Part shown: in pieces, positions 1-13,200 of the stretch
Position numbering within the stretch: position 1 is the first letter of the stretch
Layout of the letters: each line of letters opens with the position of its first letter
From: Bombus terrestris
Lineage: Eukaryota; Arthropoda; Insecta; Hymenoptera; Apidae
Reading direction: 5' to 3'
Length of the DNA: 64,000 nucleotides
Assembly: GCF_910591885.1 (NCBI RefSeq)
Contig: NC_063281.1
Span: 6,296,700-6,360,699 of the forward strand
Made by a program: the position numbers and the translations under genes
Notes under the pieces: generated by a model
Seen by the model: only the letters and a program-made list of their open reading frames with translations
Database searches by the model: none
What the model was told of the DNA's origin: nothing

Positions 1-155
1 ACCATGGCCCGATCTGTGTTTCGAATGACCATTTATACGAAGTCCTGAATTTATAGAAAATAATGATAATGTGTGAATCTTTGGCATTTCTAACAAAGGT
101 AATACTTAGAGCAATTAGAATTTAAAGAATGATTCACACAGAACTAATAGCATAC

Positions 156-1548
156 CATTGTATTTATTGTATTTCTCATATTTATCTGAATGGTGTCTTG
201 AACTTTTATGCAAATGATGCCCCTGTCGACTACTTGTAATACTTTCTGTTTCAGTTAGAGTATCATCATGTGACAATGGGGGTGGGCCACGATTTGTGTG
301 ACCAGGTGTCACATGATCAACACGATCATGTTTTGCCTCACTATGTGCCACTGAATCTGTGCACTGTGATGCACCATCCGATACATTGCTGCCTTCGGCA
401 GACACCAGCTACCAATAAATAGATTGACGTTCTTTTCATTAAAAATTTTCTATGCTCCATTGAATTTTTATTCATATTTTATGGGAAATTTTTATGGAAT
501 AGAAAGTTCCTTATTGCTATAATTCTATAAATGCTTCTCCAGTTTTACAGTGAACTAAATATAAATAAATTTACATGCTCTCTAACTAAAAATTTTTTTT
601 ATGTTTTGTTGACACAGAAATAACCACACAAGATAAATATTAATAGTTTTTTATTGATAACTTAAGAAATTAGTATTCAGAACTGAAATATTTCTGTATT
701 TCAACATATGTTAAAAATAAATTATTTTTTGCTATAAAATAGATCCATGCTTATCACAAATAAATAAATTTTACTAATTATAGAATTTATTTAAGAATCT
801 TACCCAGGAAACAACTCGTCCATTAAAACAGGGAAGATGGGCATCATCATCTACAATTTCTTCTTTCACCACACTATTGAGCAAACAACATATCCCAATT
901 ATTTGTTTTATGAAAAAAACAAAATCATAATAATAAATGCGATACAATTATACAAATTGGAAAAGTAGCTATCTGACATAAATACAGAAAATAATAAAAG
1001 AAATATGATAATTTTTAATAAAAATATGATAAATATGAAAATTTACCAAGTGGTAAATTCCGAAATAAAGTAAGAATTAAAAAATATAATTAAGCATTAT
1101 TTGTGATGCATTATTTGCTATAAAAATATAATATGCCGATTCGATATCGGTACAAACAATTTTCAGAAAATTGCTACGAATTGGCTGTCACAATCAAACG
1201 GAAAACGAAAACGTATCATTGTCAAAATGTGAGTCTATTCCAAAGCGGATACTGTTTAAATCGAAGGGCATTGACTCGAGTCAAAGATGAAAGATAATGC
1301 CTCGCCACTGTAACAATCGTTAATCCGTACTACGACACGAATAGATGCATAACATTCGATGGACATGCGTATCGGTGTGACACTCACCCAAAATCATCGT
1401 CCATTGATTTGAAGAAATACTTATAATTCGGCCGATTCAAGACATTTTTGAAGTCGGCAAGAGTGACCCTTTCCGGTGAGATGGTAAGCTTCACCAGGTA
1501 GGGGGTTTCCTCGTCGTCAATGTGATATATGATTTTAGTCTCTTCCAT
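156..1548 (-). CDS. dsh: Dishevelled, N-terminal exons 1-3 (partial, runs off left edge)
   Basis: Cytoplasmic scaffold of Wnt/Frizzled and planar polarity signalling. Three coding exons are visible on the minus strand: 1548-1388, 873-804 and 408-156, all with GT-AG borders and compatible phases (2, 0, 1). They give a DIX domain over about residues 1-82: MEETKIIYHIDDEETPYLVK at the start, then KYFFKSMDDDFG across the first junction to VVKEEI, then LPCFNGRVVSWLVS across the second. This is the Dishevelled version of the DIX head-to-tail polymerisation domain, rather than the Axin one. After the DIX domain come about 75 residues of Ser/His/Asp-rich linker, as expected before the basic region and PDZ domain. 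The third exon ends at a GTATGC donor, and the PDZ, DEP and C-terminal exons must lie left of the window. The start is the only ATG that begins the DIX fold. Confidence 0.95.
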
Positions 1549-3472
1549 CGTTTCAACTTTATTATACTACGTGCATTTGCAGTAAAACAGATTCACCCAA
1601 AGCCCACTAATATGAACAATTCTCTTAAAACCAATATGGCGCGTCACAGTTCGAGCCAAAGCCCTCGCGCGTACGATGATTGTTCGTTCATGAATATTAC
1701 AGGTTTATGTAAACTCCACGGTACGTAACATTATTACGGCTGCGTGTAGTAAGTTATAAGGAATTCGTTGACATTATTCACGAGACTCGCACGATGCGTA
1801 TTCGTTGCTTCCGACGAGTTGAATTAAACGTCAACATTCTTGTCGACATTACACACAGTCGCGGCAGTCGGCCCGACACTCGACTCGACTCTCCGTTCGA
1901 AGATTGGAAACGAACGAAGATAGAAAGACAATCTCCAGCTTCATTTTTACACCCTTTCAGCTATTCGCTGGCTTGATCGTCAGATGGCATTACTGCACCA
2001 TTGTCGAAGATGGCGAAGGATTCCGAAATCCAATATGCGTAACGTTTCTGTTTTCAAAGTTGTTGTATCTGAATTTTGAGTAGAATAAAAACTGTAGTGC
2101 CATGCATATGAATATTACAAAAAAAATTTGCATTGACACCAGATATTTGTGAAAAAAATAAATTCTGCAAAGTTCACAATTTGTTACTTATATATATTTT
2201 TGTGGAAGTTCAATTTAGAGACGTAATCGTTTTTACGTAGCTAGCAGTAGTCTGTAGTAGAACTCTATAATCTTTATTCTAATCAAAATTTAAGTTGCTA
2301 TTGGGATATACAATTATATCTCATTCATCAGAAGCATATTTATATCTGTTCTTTTCATTTCTTTATTTAATAGTTGATATCATACATCATAGAAGAATTT
2401 AAGTCAAATAATATTATAAATTCATTAACTAATTTATCGAAGTAGAGGAACTAAAGAAACAGACGTCAGAAATTCAATAACATATGTAATAAACTTTCGA
2501 ATTTAAATTATATTTTCTTTCGCATTAATTTCTTTTAATTAAACCAGTTAAGATAGATATCTCTGTATTATTATATACTCGTGTCATGTAACTATTTATA
2601 TAATCCCATAATCTATTTGTTTGCTTATAGATAACGCACTCTGATATATGTTTTAACAACTTATTGATCACATCTTTATTAATTCTTATTAAGTGTTCGA
2701 TGATTCTATCGTCCTTGATAAAGGTCAATTATATAAGAGATATATAACAATTGGTATATGCCATTGTACTAGTATACATACTTTAAAGTCGATTTATGGT
2801 TTTTGCCTCAACACGTGACCTTCGATCCCATTGAATTTCCGGTTAACAGTTCGAAAGCGACAGATAATGTTTGTATTCGATATTCGTGCGCAACAAACAG
2901 CGCGAATCGCGTCTTTTTTACTGCTGGGTAATTTCCACGTACGTTCAGGTCGCGTCATTAAGCGTAATTCTATTCATTATTTTTTTCCAGATAACAGCAA
3001 AAAAGAAAAAGACACTGTGCGGCAGCTCCGCTTTCAATTCGGTAATGCGCAGCGTCGACTTAATTATACGGTCGCGTGAGCAAAAGAAAAGGGATTTTAA
3101 ATGAAATTAAATCGCGTATCAGCGTAAAGAACTCACAGAAATGTCCGTGGCGCGTAAATCGCGTTGCTTTATCTTTGGATGAAAGATATTATGCAGGGAA
3201 CTGGTTTTATCAACAATTCAACATCAGTTGGCGTTAAGTAATGCTCGAGGCGGTCATGCGTGAAACACGGATTAACAAACGTACTATTGTACGCGTGATA
3301 ATAATTGCGAACCGTTAATCAATCACAGAATCGTTTAAATTGTATTTCAGTAACAAGAAGGATTATCTATTTCTTACAAATTTTATTGAAAAAAACTAGT
3401 GTCATTTTTTGTTTAATTATTTATAAATAGTTAATCAAATCCTTGTTATTCTTCGTTTATTCATTTGTGGTT
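1549..3472. other. dishevelled 5' flank and intergenic DNA
   Basis: The first roughly 450 bases upstream of the dishevelled start (1549-2000) are richer in CpG than their surroundings and probably hold the 5' UTR and promoter. The rest is AT-rich with only short open frames that cross no recognisable domain. Nothing else was identified. Confidence 0.5.
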
Positions 3473-5960
3473 TTAATAATTTTCAGATACTATGTCCTTG
3501 ATGAATGTCTGCCATTTTCTTTCCCAAATATGTAACGCTTTCTGCATCTCAGAGTCATGCAGAGTACTATAGGCAAGCGAGTTCCATGCCAATTGTTTGA
3601 GACTTCTGAGATCAGCGTGCATCGACATGAGTGCCATAAAGCCTTCGTAAAAGTCGTAGCTGAGACCCTTTACACCCCATAATCCAGGGTCATCGTTGGA
3701 TATCACCATTGGATATCCTCCAGAGAACATCGGTCTAGCAGCGTGATTTCGGAGGTCATCGACAAGTTTCAGAACTTGATTGGAGATCGGATTTACTTCG
3801 ATAGCGATATTCATTTTTCTGACGAGTTCCAGGAGGAAGGGATGAGAGGTCAGCGCGTATCTAGATAAAAATTATACAAAATGGAAATAAGAATTTCTGA
3901 AAGTTATGCTATAGATCGTCAATGTTTGAAAATTTTCTCTTTTATATTTGTAATCTTTCGCTTTTCTCTAGAATTCGGATAAAATGATAAGATAAGCGAT
4001 GAAAAATAGGTAAGATACTGTGCATATCTATTACTAGATTGGGGTTCTTCAATAGGGAAAGGACTTTCAAATTCCTCAAATATATCTCGAAATAAATAGT
4101 TCTTATTGAGATTTCATCGATATTTGTTTAATCTTTAGAGATATCCTAATCAATACGAAACAATTTATTACATGAAAAGATCATAGTGTATATCTTTAGA
4201 TACTAGGATGTCTAATTGCTTTGTTAATATATAGTTATTCATTAACAGCAATTATAAAATTTCGCTTAATATAAACTTTTCTTACCCGTGACCAATACGT
4301 TTGGTATTTAGTAAAATAGCATCGACGAGGTTTTCGTCGGTAGAAGCTCCCAACCAATTCGTTTCACCTGCATGAAAGAAGAAAGTAATATTATGCCCTT
4401 CAACGGTTTTCAATAAATCTACGAAATACTCAAGCGTGTGTCCCAAATCTTCCTGTCCGACCAGATCAAATCCAGCCACAAAATTAGGATACAGCATTTT
4501 TAATCTTTTCAAAGTTTTTATATAATATTCTGCTGTTTTATGATCAGCAGATCGCGCTGGGGCGTATATCAATTTGGCTCCTACAAAGTCCGGATGTTCC
4601 TTCTTGAATCTGCAGGTAGTAAAGTTATTTATTGGTAATTAGTCACGACTTCATTCTCTGTTTACTTAAGTTTTATCAAAGCGTTTGCTTTTTTTTAAAT
4701 ATTTCCCAGATAATCTTGATCTCTCGATTTAATCAAAATAAACACATGATAAAGAATATCAATAGTATGATCGCTGCTACATTTTCTACAAATAGAAAGA
4801 AAAATAAAGTACCTTTGAGTGAGATTTTCATAGATACCGACTAAATCTTCTGGTTGGTACTGCGTGCCATCGAAATCATACAAATTTGGCAAGGTGGATC
4901 TAAGCTCAAGATACATTATGTTATCTTCGTATAGCTCTTCTAAGCCTTTGAGGAAATGATCCTCGTAAACAGGTTTATACGTTAGTAAGGGGTTGATGAA
5001 CGAGAATATGTTCGTAAACTTCTGCCACGCCTTGTTAACGTTTGGATAGGCAAGCGCAGGATTGTCACACTCCATCGTCATACTGCTCCTGATCATATCG
5101 TTCACCTGGGGCCCTTGTTTAGGGTCTTCGCGTACCTTCTTTAGGAGCTGCCAGTCGCATGATTTGTCAGGTACTCGGAAGAAGTGCAACCTAACGGCTC
5201 CTTTGACGATGCAGACGTACAAATTATCGCGGAATGTGATGTTATGATACAAGTAATTGATGTTAACGAGAGAAGTGTCGTGTGCATGGAGTACCGCTCC
5301 TTTGGGCATGCGACGAAGCAGTTGGAAGACCTTCGATCTCTCGATGTCCTTCTTAGCTTCGAGGAAGTTCCGTGCAGGGGCATATTGACTAGGATCCTTG
5401 AAACCTGCGAGAATTTAGTAGATCTATAAAACAATGGAGACAAAAAAAAATGAGGCGATAAAAGACTATTTCGATTCGCGCGACTTTCCCCCCGAAGACA
5501 ATGAAAATAAGAATGAAAACAAAGAAAAATGGATCAGCAGACGATTTTCATTGTCCAGGAGAGACAAACAGTTCATCGATTCGTAAAGTCGTTGAATAAT
5601 AAGATTCCAATGATTACCGATATCATGTTGTTTATTTACAAATTAAACGCGCAAAGCTGAATAGAATTGAGGTTTTTATCTCGTCGTATAATCTATCAAT
5701 CGAAGCATAAAATGTTTCGAGACATTATGAACGTTTTAAACAGCAAACAAACCAGCATTCAATTCTTCTTTCTTTGCTTTCATTAGGATTTTATTAGCGG
5801 CCTTTTCATCGTCGTTTAGAGTCAAATTGGCGCCTATCATCAGTCGTTCTTCGTACTTCAGTATCTCGTTCCGTAGGATTGTGTAATTAATACGTGGAAA
5901 GGCGACATTCACGGCCGCGTAGGCAAGCAATACTACGAATGGAAAAATGAATTCCTTCAT
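3473..5960 (-). CDS. Secreted adenosine deaminase, ADGF/CECR1 (ADA2) family
   Basis: Extracellular deaminase that converts adenosine to inosine; insect ADGFs act as growth factors by clearing extracellular adenosine. Four coding exons on the minus strand: 5960-5753, 5404-4813, 4609-4286 and 3860-3473. They join in phase to 503 aa, normal for the family. The first ATG in frame (5960) opens a signal peptide (MKEFIFPFVVLLAYAAVNVA); the upstream open frame has only GTG. Zinc and catalytic motifs are intact: MPKGAVLHAHD (His109/His111), HAGETNW (346-352, with the catalytic Glu), RIGHG (His374, split by intron 3) and SNDDPGLWG (Asp431/432). The N-terminal segment FKDPSQYAPARNF is the ADGF-specific PRB-type leader to the TIM barrel. 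The paralogue (ADGF-A or another) cannot be fixed from sequence alone. It lies head-to-tail with dishevelled on the same strand. Confidence 0.95.
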
Positions 5961-8492
5961 GATCGTTGATCTATATCCGGCGAATGCTGCCCTGATCAGT
6001 TGCACAGGAAAGCTAGAACCAGCGATCCGCTCGCCTCGACTGTTTGCACTCTACTGACTGATCTTTTCTACCACGACGGTTCCTACCATCGGTAATAACT
6101 TCCACAGAAGCATTGAATATACAAGGTTGATGTTTGTTCAACTATCAACGTTCCAATCACAGCGCCTCGGACTTGTTTTCCCATTTTAGATTTCGGTATG
6201 AAATGACTCTGTTTGCTTTTTCTTTTTTTTTAATTAACGTCGCATAAACTTAAATTTGTAACATAGGAATATTTGGGGCTCAATTATAATTCAAAGCGTT
6301 GAGATAATCGAGAGACTTGAAACTTTTTTTTTCCTTCTTGTGATAAATTTTACGATATAATTTATCGATTAGTCCAAAAATTGGATATTTCTTTTGGGCG
6401 GGGCGAGGAATTTCTTTACATACTGTTTCACTGTAATTAATGAAGCAAAAAGTATGTTTATTGCTCTTTTAATAATCATTCGATAACACTATATCGTGTG
6501 TATCCTTGAATTAAATTACACGCAGGGCGATGACTTCGAAATAGATAGTTATTCATTTCGTTATAAACATCACGTAGAAAAGTATTCTTGTATGCAAAAT
6601 ATTGTTCAATATACATGTGCAATATATGTAAGTACATGTTTAAGAAATACATTAATTATTGCACCATGTATAGCTAATACTATACAAATGATAAACTCAA
6701 TTTCTCACAATCCAACAGTTTCAAAGTTACACATAAAATGCTAACACGAGGATTTGCCACACAAATTATTAAGCATATACCTATCCGTGGAAACGATTTA
6801 TTTTCAGTGCAGACAACTTATTTCGTTACAAACTGCAATCGACAGATTGTAAATGCTTAATTCGCCAAGCGAAAGTACAAACTGTTCGCAGCAACCTCGC
6901 AAAATCATTTAGCTTCGTTGAAGATTCCCTCTCTCGTTATCTTACTAATATATCAACGAGTTACACAGAGCATATATAAACGAAAAATAGTTTTTTTATA
7001 GGATCCACTAAAAATTATTATGAATTTTTATTATGAGGAATCCTCGTTCAGGTGATCAAAGAATCACAATAACAGAACATAACTTAAGGCACTCTCTATT
7101 ATAAGCACCTCGTGTTTACATAAATACTCAGCTGTCAATCACATTCTAAAATATACGTAATAGTTTCATATTCATTATTTACCCTTATTTATAAAGAGTT
7201 GTTAAGTCAATTTGCTATGGAACGATTGTTGTATTGCAAATGGGACGTTATTAAAAAGAATTGCCAAAATTTTGCGAAATCAATGTGCGCGTATGGTAAT
7301 AAATTTTGTGGTTATTTACAATAATTTATTTGCTTCCATTTGCTCGATAGATCGTATATTATAAATAGTTGAAAAACTACGACACATGCATGTCGTATAC
7401 CAATGTGGTATAAACCTTCGTAGTTTTATTAGTACCAATATATACAAGGTTAAATATATTATTATGATTGCAAAATATATCAATAATAACAAAACGATGA
7501 TTATTAAATATCTAACAACTATAATTGCACCCACGCTGAAGTTCTAGAAATAAATAACTTAAAGTCGTGATCGTCATATATAAGTAATTCTACACCTAGA
7601 TTCTTCACTGCACGAACGTGCATCAGTAACATTATTGTCTTGTGTTATTTCATGAAAATGCTCATAGACGATCGCAAACGATATTCATAGAAAGTTAGAA
7701 TACATTCAATTGTTCCAGACCGATATTTCGATGATTTACCTTAATATTATTAACGTTTAAGTTTGTGAAGAATATTATAATTGGACCAACATCTTTTGTA
7801 TCTTTTTGTCCAGAATATAAAGAACTGAAATTAAGATTATAGATTTTTATATTCGAAAATGTCAGTAATTTTATCTTGAGTATCTTTTTATGCAAAATAA
7901 TATAGTTTAATTATAATCAATTATATACTTGTAGAGCATAACTTCTTACTGTGTTACTTTGTCAGAAAAACAAAAAATAGGAGAAAGGTATTAATATTCG
8001 GTAAAACGCAAAATTCTTTTGCGTTTTATTTTAAATGCAATTTATGATATATAAATTCATAAATTTCATTAATATGAAAATGCATATGAGATAAATAATT
8101 GACAAAAAGATGACGAACATATACATTAGTTATAGAAAAAATATATTCTTTAATGTATGTGTCTCATGCTAATGGTGTTTACTATGTTGTCTTTGTCATA
8201 AATTATGTCTAAATTAACCCATCGAAGATACCGCAAGATTCGCGATTTATTTTCATGCGCGATCGATATTTTGCAATATATACTTACATTTCTAAGATGA
8301 ATTAAGAATGAATCAAGTTTTTGTGCATCTTTGAAACACATCTGGTTTGCGAAATTAGTTAATGATATAAGTTCCTCAATTAGTTTGTCATCTTATTAAT
8401 CTAGTACAGTGTGACATAATTTTCTAGACAAAATCCGAAATCACAATTAGGATAAAAATATACCGTGTCAGCAATATACGTAAAGTGATGCG
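5961..8492. other. Intergenic DNA upstream of the adenosine deaminase gene
   Basis: AT-rich sequence. The first 200 bases probably contain the deaminase 5' UTR and promoter. Open frames here (for example near 7316-7534 and 7695-7895 on the minus strand) are low-complexity I/L/Y-rich translations without domain similarity. A perfect 11-base inverted repeat with a 3-base loop lies at 8003-8027. Confidence 0.5.
8003..8027. repeat. Perfect short inverted repeat (hairpin)
   Basis: AAAACGCAAAA at 8003-8013 and its exact reverse complement at 8017-8027 flank a 3-base loop. The function is unknown. It is too short for a miRNA precursor. Confidence 0.7.
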
Positions 8493-8636
8493 ATGTATAA
8501 AATGCCCGCATGGCGCTATGGTCCGTACGGATTTTGGCTGCAGGGAACAAAACGGGAGTCCATACTCCGTACAGTGCACAGACGTTATCCCCAATGGGTT
8601 AATATCTGCCCCACATTATTGAAAGAAGATATGTAA
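8493..8636 (+). CDS. Possible small ORF, 47 aa, unrecognised
   Basis: An open frame from ATG to TAA encodes 47 residues, beginning MYKMPAWRYGPYGFWLQG and ending CPTLLKEDM. Its composition (W, Y, R, G, P) differs from the AT-driven translations around it, and the local DNA is richer in G+C. It lies about 220 bases upstream of the TRIP4-like pseudogene and shares no obvious similarity with it. I do not recognise the product. It could be a real smORF, an exon of a larger gene, or a decayed fragment. No hydrophobic signal or transmembrane segment is evident. Confidence 0.2.
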   Translation: MYKMPAWRYGPYGFWLQGTKRESILRTVHRRYPQWVNICPTLLKEDM

Positions 8637-8850
8637 ATATAATGTTTTTAGGTTAAAGTTCGATAACCCTTGTTTTTATTTTATTTTATTTTTTTTATTA
8701 TTCTTACGTCACGTAAGCATTCACTGAATTTACTCCGTCCCATGCAATTATCATATTTTTGGCTGTAATATATAGGACATCTCATTTGAGTTATTTATGT
8801 TCTATATTTTTGTTAATGATATAGAAGAATGTCTCTAATATTTTTTTGTA

Positions 8851-9312
8851 CCATTAACTGAGAATTTTGAAGAATTTATTCTAGAACATTTGCAAGATAT
8901 ATCTCAATCAGTCAGTGAAATAGAAAGTAGTAATATTTGCTCAAATATCGAATTTACTCGCCCAATGTATATGGAATCACATGAATTACTACCTCGAACA
9001 TTAAAAATGAACATTTCCTCTAACACGAGATATATCATTCAAGAAATATTATTCTGGTTTATGTTTGAGCATCTTTATTAGTCGCTAGGATAAAACTTCA
9101 TGAAGATTGTACATGGCACTCATCATGTAGATATAGAGAAAGATTATAGATTGCTGCAGCATCTAAAATACCAATTAAGAAAGAATTTTCAACTGTATAA
9201 CAAAAATATCGTGTTATAAAAAATGAAAAGATAATGTTTCCTAAGGATTATTCAGCCGGTTGCCTATTAGGATATGTAACAGTTGTCGATGTTTTATCAT
9301 AAGAAGAATATA
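8851..9312 (+). pseudogene. Decayed TRIP4/ASC-1 fragment (ASCH domain)
   Basis: Translation of the plus strand resembles the C-terminal part of activating signal cointegrator 1 (TRIP4). It starts in one frame (8860 onward) with NFEEFILEHLQDIS and then RPMYMESHELLPRTLK. It shifts frame between about 9040 and 9063 and continues with the ASCH core: ASLLVARIKLHED, IAAASKIPIKKEF, QKYRVIKNEKIMFPKDY and CLLGYVTVVDVLS. In-frame stops replace tryptophans expected by the family (TGA at 9066, TAG at 9147), and TAA stops interrupt at about 9180 and 9297. One frameshift and four or more stops make it non-functional. No introns are evident within the matched stretch, so it could be a retrocopy or one large exon of a lost gene. 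Similarity fades after about 9312. Confidence 0.8.
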
Positions 9313-10203
9313 GATTTATAAATTGGGTCCAACAATTCATCATGTTGCTTCGAAGATGCTGGATAAATGTATAAAAAATATACGTTAGATATGTTTATGC
9401 AAAGTAGCACATCTGTTATTGTTATAAACAAACAACGAATATTTATATATAGTAATAGAATTATCTCAGATGTGTATATCATATGAAACGATCCATATAC
9501 TTATAGTGTAATGCACAAATAAATCCTGTAGTTTATTAATTCAAGTGATTCCATTATTGAGGGAACAAAGCTTTCTTTATTATGCATATTTTAGAAGTGT
9601 CGTGCTCAGTATCCTTGATAGAATTGTTGGTTTTCCAAAATCTACACATAAATTGATTCATTCCTTTTCTCTTTTTACAACTTTTAAAAATTTAATTCGA
9701 ATCCCTATTTTCAGTCAATCGAGCTTTTATTAATTTCTAACGCGGCTCCAAAGCCAACCGTCTTCAGTGTACAATTTTGTAATGACATCCTTTTATCAAG
9801 CTGACTTATCAAAGATCCCTGAGTATGAAGCGTCAATAGCCAAGGTATCGAAAAAATATAAATTAACGTTGAAACGTTATGCTACTATTGTAGAAACTTT
9901 CTTATCAATTTTCTCCAATCATGTTATCGAAACTATGTATACTTTTTCAAGACGATCTTAAGAAATATAATTTAAACTCAATTCGCTTGCTCAAATTCGC
10001 GCTTACAATGAACAGCATCCCAAGAATCTCGAAATTGTGTACACTTGATTTCACGCTTAACATGTATGCGTTGTAATTTCTTGATGCTCGAATCAAGTTC
10101 AAATTTAAAATCTTTAAATAAGATCACAAATACGAGTTGTTGCTGCTTCACAGCTAAGAATGCGTTACTCACAAAGTAATGATGATAGTGAAATTAAATT
10201 GCG
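9313..10203. other. Unassigned DNA between the TRIP4-like relic and ABHD2
   Basis: Several short open frames lie here: plus 9767-9961, with a charged stretch KVSKKYKLTLKRYATIVE, and minus 9978-10172, with FKDFKFELDSSIKKLQ. They look more protein-like than random AT-rich DNA, but I cannot match them to a family. They may be the ABHD2 3' UTR (minus strand, from 10203 leftwards) or further decayed coding sequence. Confidence 0.3.
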
Positions 10204-13200
10204 TTAAGAGGCTTTCAATAATTTATCCGCTTGTGCTAATGTGAGAGACCCTACGAGAGAGACCAGTGTACGGTCTAGCCATGTTATGGGGTTTGGATAC
10301 AGGAGACCACCTTCATAAAATCCCAAATGTCCGCCGTGAGCCAGTTCCACATACAACGTGTTTGGATGAGTTCCTGAAACAGAAAAATGATACAAACTGT
10401 TTATAAAACTGTAATGAGTTATAAATGCATAATGATTGCTAGTACACACTGGCATGTTCCTTGATAGGTTCCAGTAACATCTCAGGTACAATGGGATCAT
10501 CTAATGCGTTGATGAATACCATAGGTGTCGTAATGTTATCTAAATAGAATAAAGAGCTACTCCACTTGTACATTTCTTTCACGGATCTAAAGTTGTGGAG
10601 CTGTACAATAATTAATGTACAAATTAATATAACTGAAACATAAATTGATATTTAATAATATTTATGTTAAGAAATATTTTACTTTTCTAGTGTATGCTTC
10701 ATCAAGTTCCGGTAAAGTTGCAGCAGAGATGATATCCCATTCGTTTAGATTATACTTTTGTTTAACTTCCTCAGATAACAAGATATTTTTATGTTTAAGT
10801 ATAATATTCTTCACAGATTCTGTCATTATATACAGGTAGAAACGTCGAAAATTCTGCCAGTTAAGTAGGAACTTTGTACCTCTATACATAAATTGAACAG
10901 AAAGCAAGAAGTCTATGAGTAAATCATTTTTCGTAAGAAATTTATTTATGAAAAAATGATATCTACTTACTCGATAGCATTATACCCTTGGCAAATAGAT
11001 ATGCCACCAATTATATTGGCTAACTTATTCGATTTTCGTTCTCCTAAGTACTTGGTCACAAGATTACCGCCCAAGCTAAAGCCAATGCAAATTATTTTTG
11101 TATTCGGATGCTTCTCCATCAAACTTTGTAGCATCGTATGATAATCATCGGTGTGACCTGTAATATGCAGATCGAGCCAAATGTCAATCAGGAATTCAAT
11201 TAACACCATCTCGATTAAACCTCTTGAGATCCTTCAGACTCTCACAAAGTAGGCTCTATTAATATATATCATTCAAGACAACCACATAAAAATAGCGTTC
11301 TTCTAAAAATTACTGGAAGTTATACCAGACAACTTCTTCGGAAGATAGAAAAAAAATCCTCTGCATCGTTCTCTTCTTCTGTAATATTTTCATCGATCAA
11401 CAGATCAATAAAACAATACAATTCATAATTAACAATGATACGTGATACTTTCTTCAGTGATAAAGATAACAATAAATAGAAAAAATAATAAAATTGAACA
11501 CAGATAAATAAAAGTCGACATAAAAAATATTGCAAGGTCAAAATGCACGTAAATAATGATTAGAGCGTAAAGTCGTTAATTTAGCTTGGTAATAGTATAA
11601 ACGTACTAGTATTTCCATAATAATATGCTTTGCGTATATATACGTACCGTACGTAAAAATTCGCGGTGCAGTGATCTTGACACTAGAAAGGACTCCAACA
11701 TGATTAAGTACTGCACATCGGTAGCCATGGCACTGTGCAAAATGTACGAAAGTTCTGATATAAACACTTTCGGAACTATTACAAATCCCAGGACAGATGG
11801 CAATTGTTACATCATCTGTAGTAAAATAAAATATAAAATATTATATCAAATACAGAATACATGCAGAATACAGAGGTTCATTCTTATTTCTAAAACAAAT
11901 TAATATTTTCCTTCCTTTGGATGCAAGTCAAAGACTCTTCAAATATTTTAATGACTCATTAACATGTCGATATTGTTATACCAACAGATACCTCTTCATA
12001 AGCTTAATATGTATGCTAAATATTGACGTTATTCATTGTAATTATATTCAAAGAATACCATGATGTAAAATATCATCTATCTATGCTTGGATAGATATAT
12101 GTATATCGTAGAGATATACGTATAGATTGCTTCACTCGACCATTAAACTTTATTAGTTTTATTAAGCTTCCTTATCTTTTTATCAAGAAACGTTAACTTT
12201 AATTATATCGCAAGTTTATCAATTATAACACGCTTCAAAATCGCGAAAACTGTTTAATCTACACCGTGTTACAGCAAGCTATCTGGTCAAGGTTTCTTTA
12301 ATCTTCAATTGGTACGATAGAGTCAAAATGATTTGCATTTCTATAGGGGACTGTATTGATTCGTAGGCTATCCTTTGTTTTAGACATAGCGCTTTCAATC
12401 TTTAATCTTTATTGAATTTTAAGCTGCAAGTGCGAGAGTTAAATGATCAAAGAAAGTTAAAGTCGAAGTTACGCTAGTTAAAACTCAATCATCAATACAA
12501 ATAACCGTACTGTATTCTACTGTTCTATTACATCATTCTACGGATGCATACATCCATATTCAACATAAGATAAGCGAAGAGAACTAGCAAATTATACAGT
12601 TTCTTTCAGTTGCAACCAATAGAACTTCAATATGAATCTTTCATAGTATCTTTTTGTGATTCAAGATTTTCAGTGAAACCGACCTTCGTAGTCGTTAGTT
12701 AGTGGTTGATAAAGATCGTAAGTGAGAGTGGTCTCATCCGGAAGTCCTATGTACACTCGTTCTCCAATCGGCCAAGGGCAACGGACGCGACCAATAATAC
12801 TGTGAACGATGGTCTGTACATGGCCACTGAAACCCCATAGCCTTGTTGGATTGTACCTGAAATACATAAACGAGCGTGATGTAATATTTTTATCATTGAA
12901 ACATATCACGAACGGCGACTTCACCTAGTTTCCAAGCAAACAAATCTTACACAAGATGCATTTTCAATTTCGCGATACGATTTACATCTCAAAGGCGCTC
13001 GTAATAAATATAATCGAAGTTCATAAGTAGCGAGTTGACAAACGATTTACATCTCAAAGCTACTTCCGATGAAGTTACAAACCTACATAGAGCACTTCGT
13101 TTCCCTTGTTATTGTGTAATGATATTATCCGATGTTTACATATAGTTTATTTCTTCTAAATTTACTGTTTACCAGTTTATAGTTCGTAACATCATGAGGA

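Noticed and set aside
2831..3104. Two overlapping plus-strand frames (82 and 77 aa)
   Set aside because: Both are basic, composition-driven translations without domain similarity, in DNA between two well-defined genes.
5062..5429. Open frames opposite and out of frame with deaminase exon 2
   Set aside because: Shadows of the real minus-strand exon, which carries the catalytic HAHD motif.
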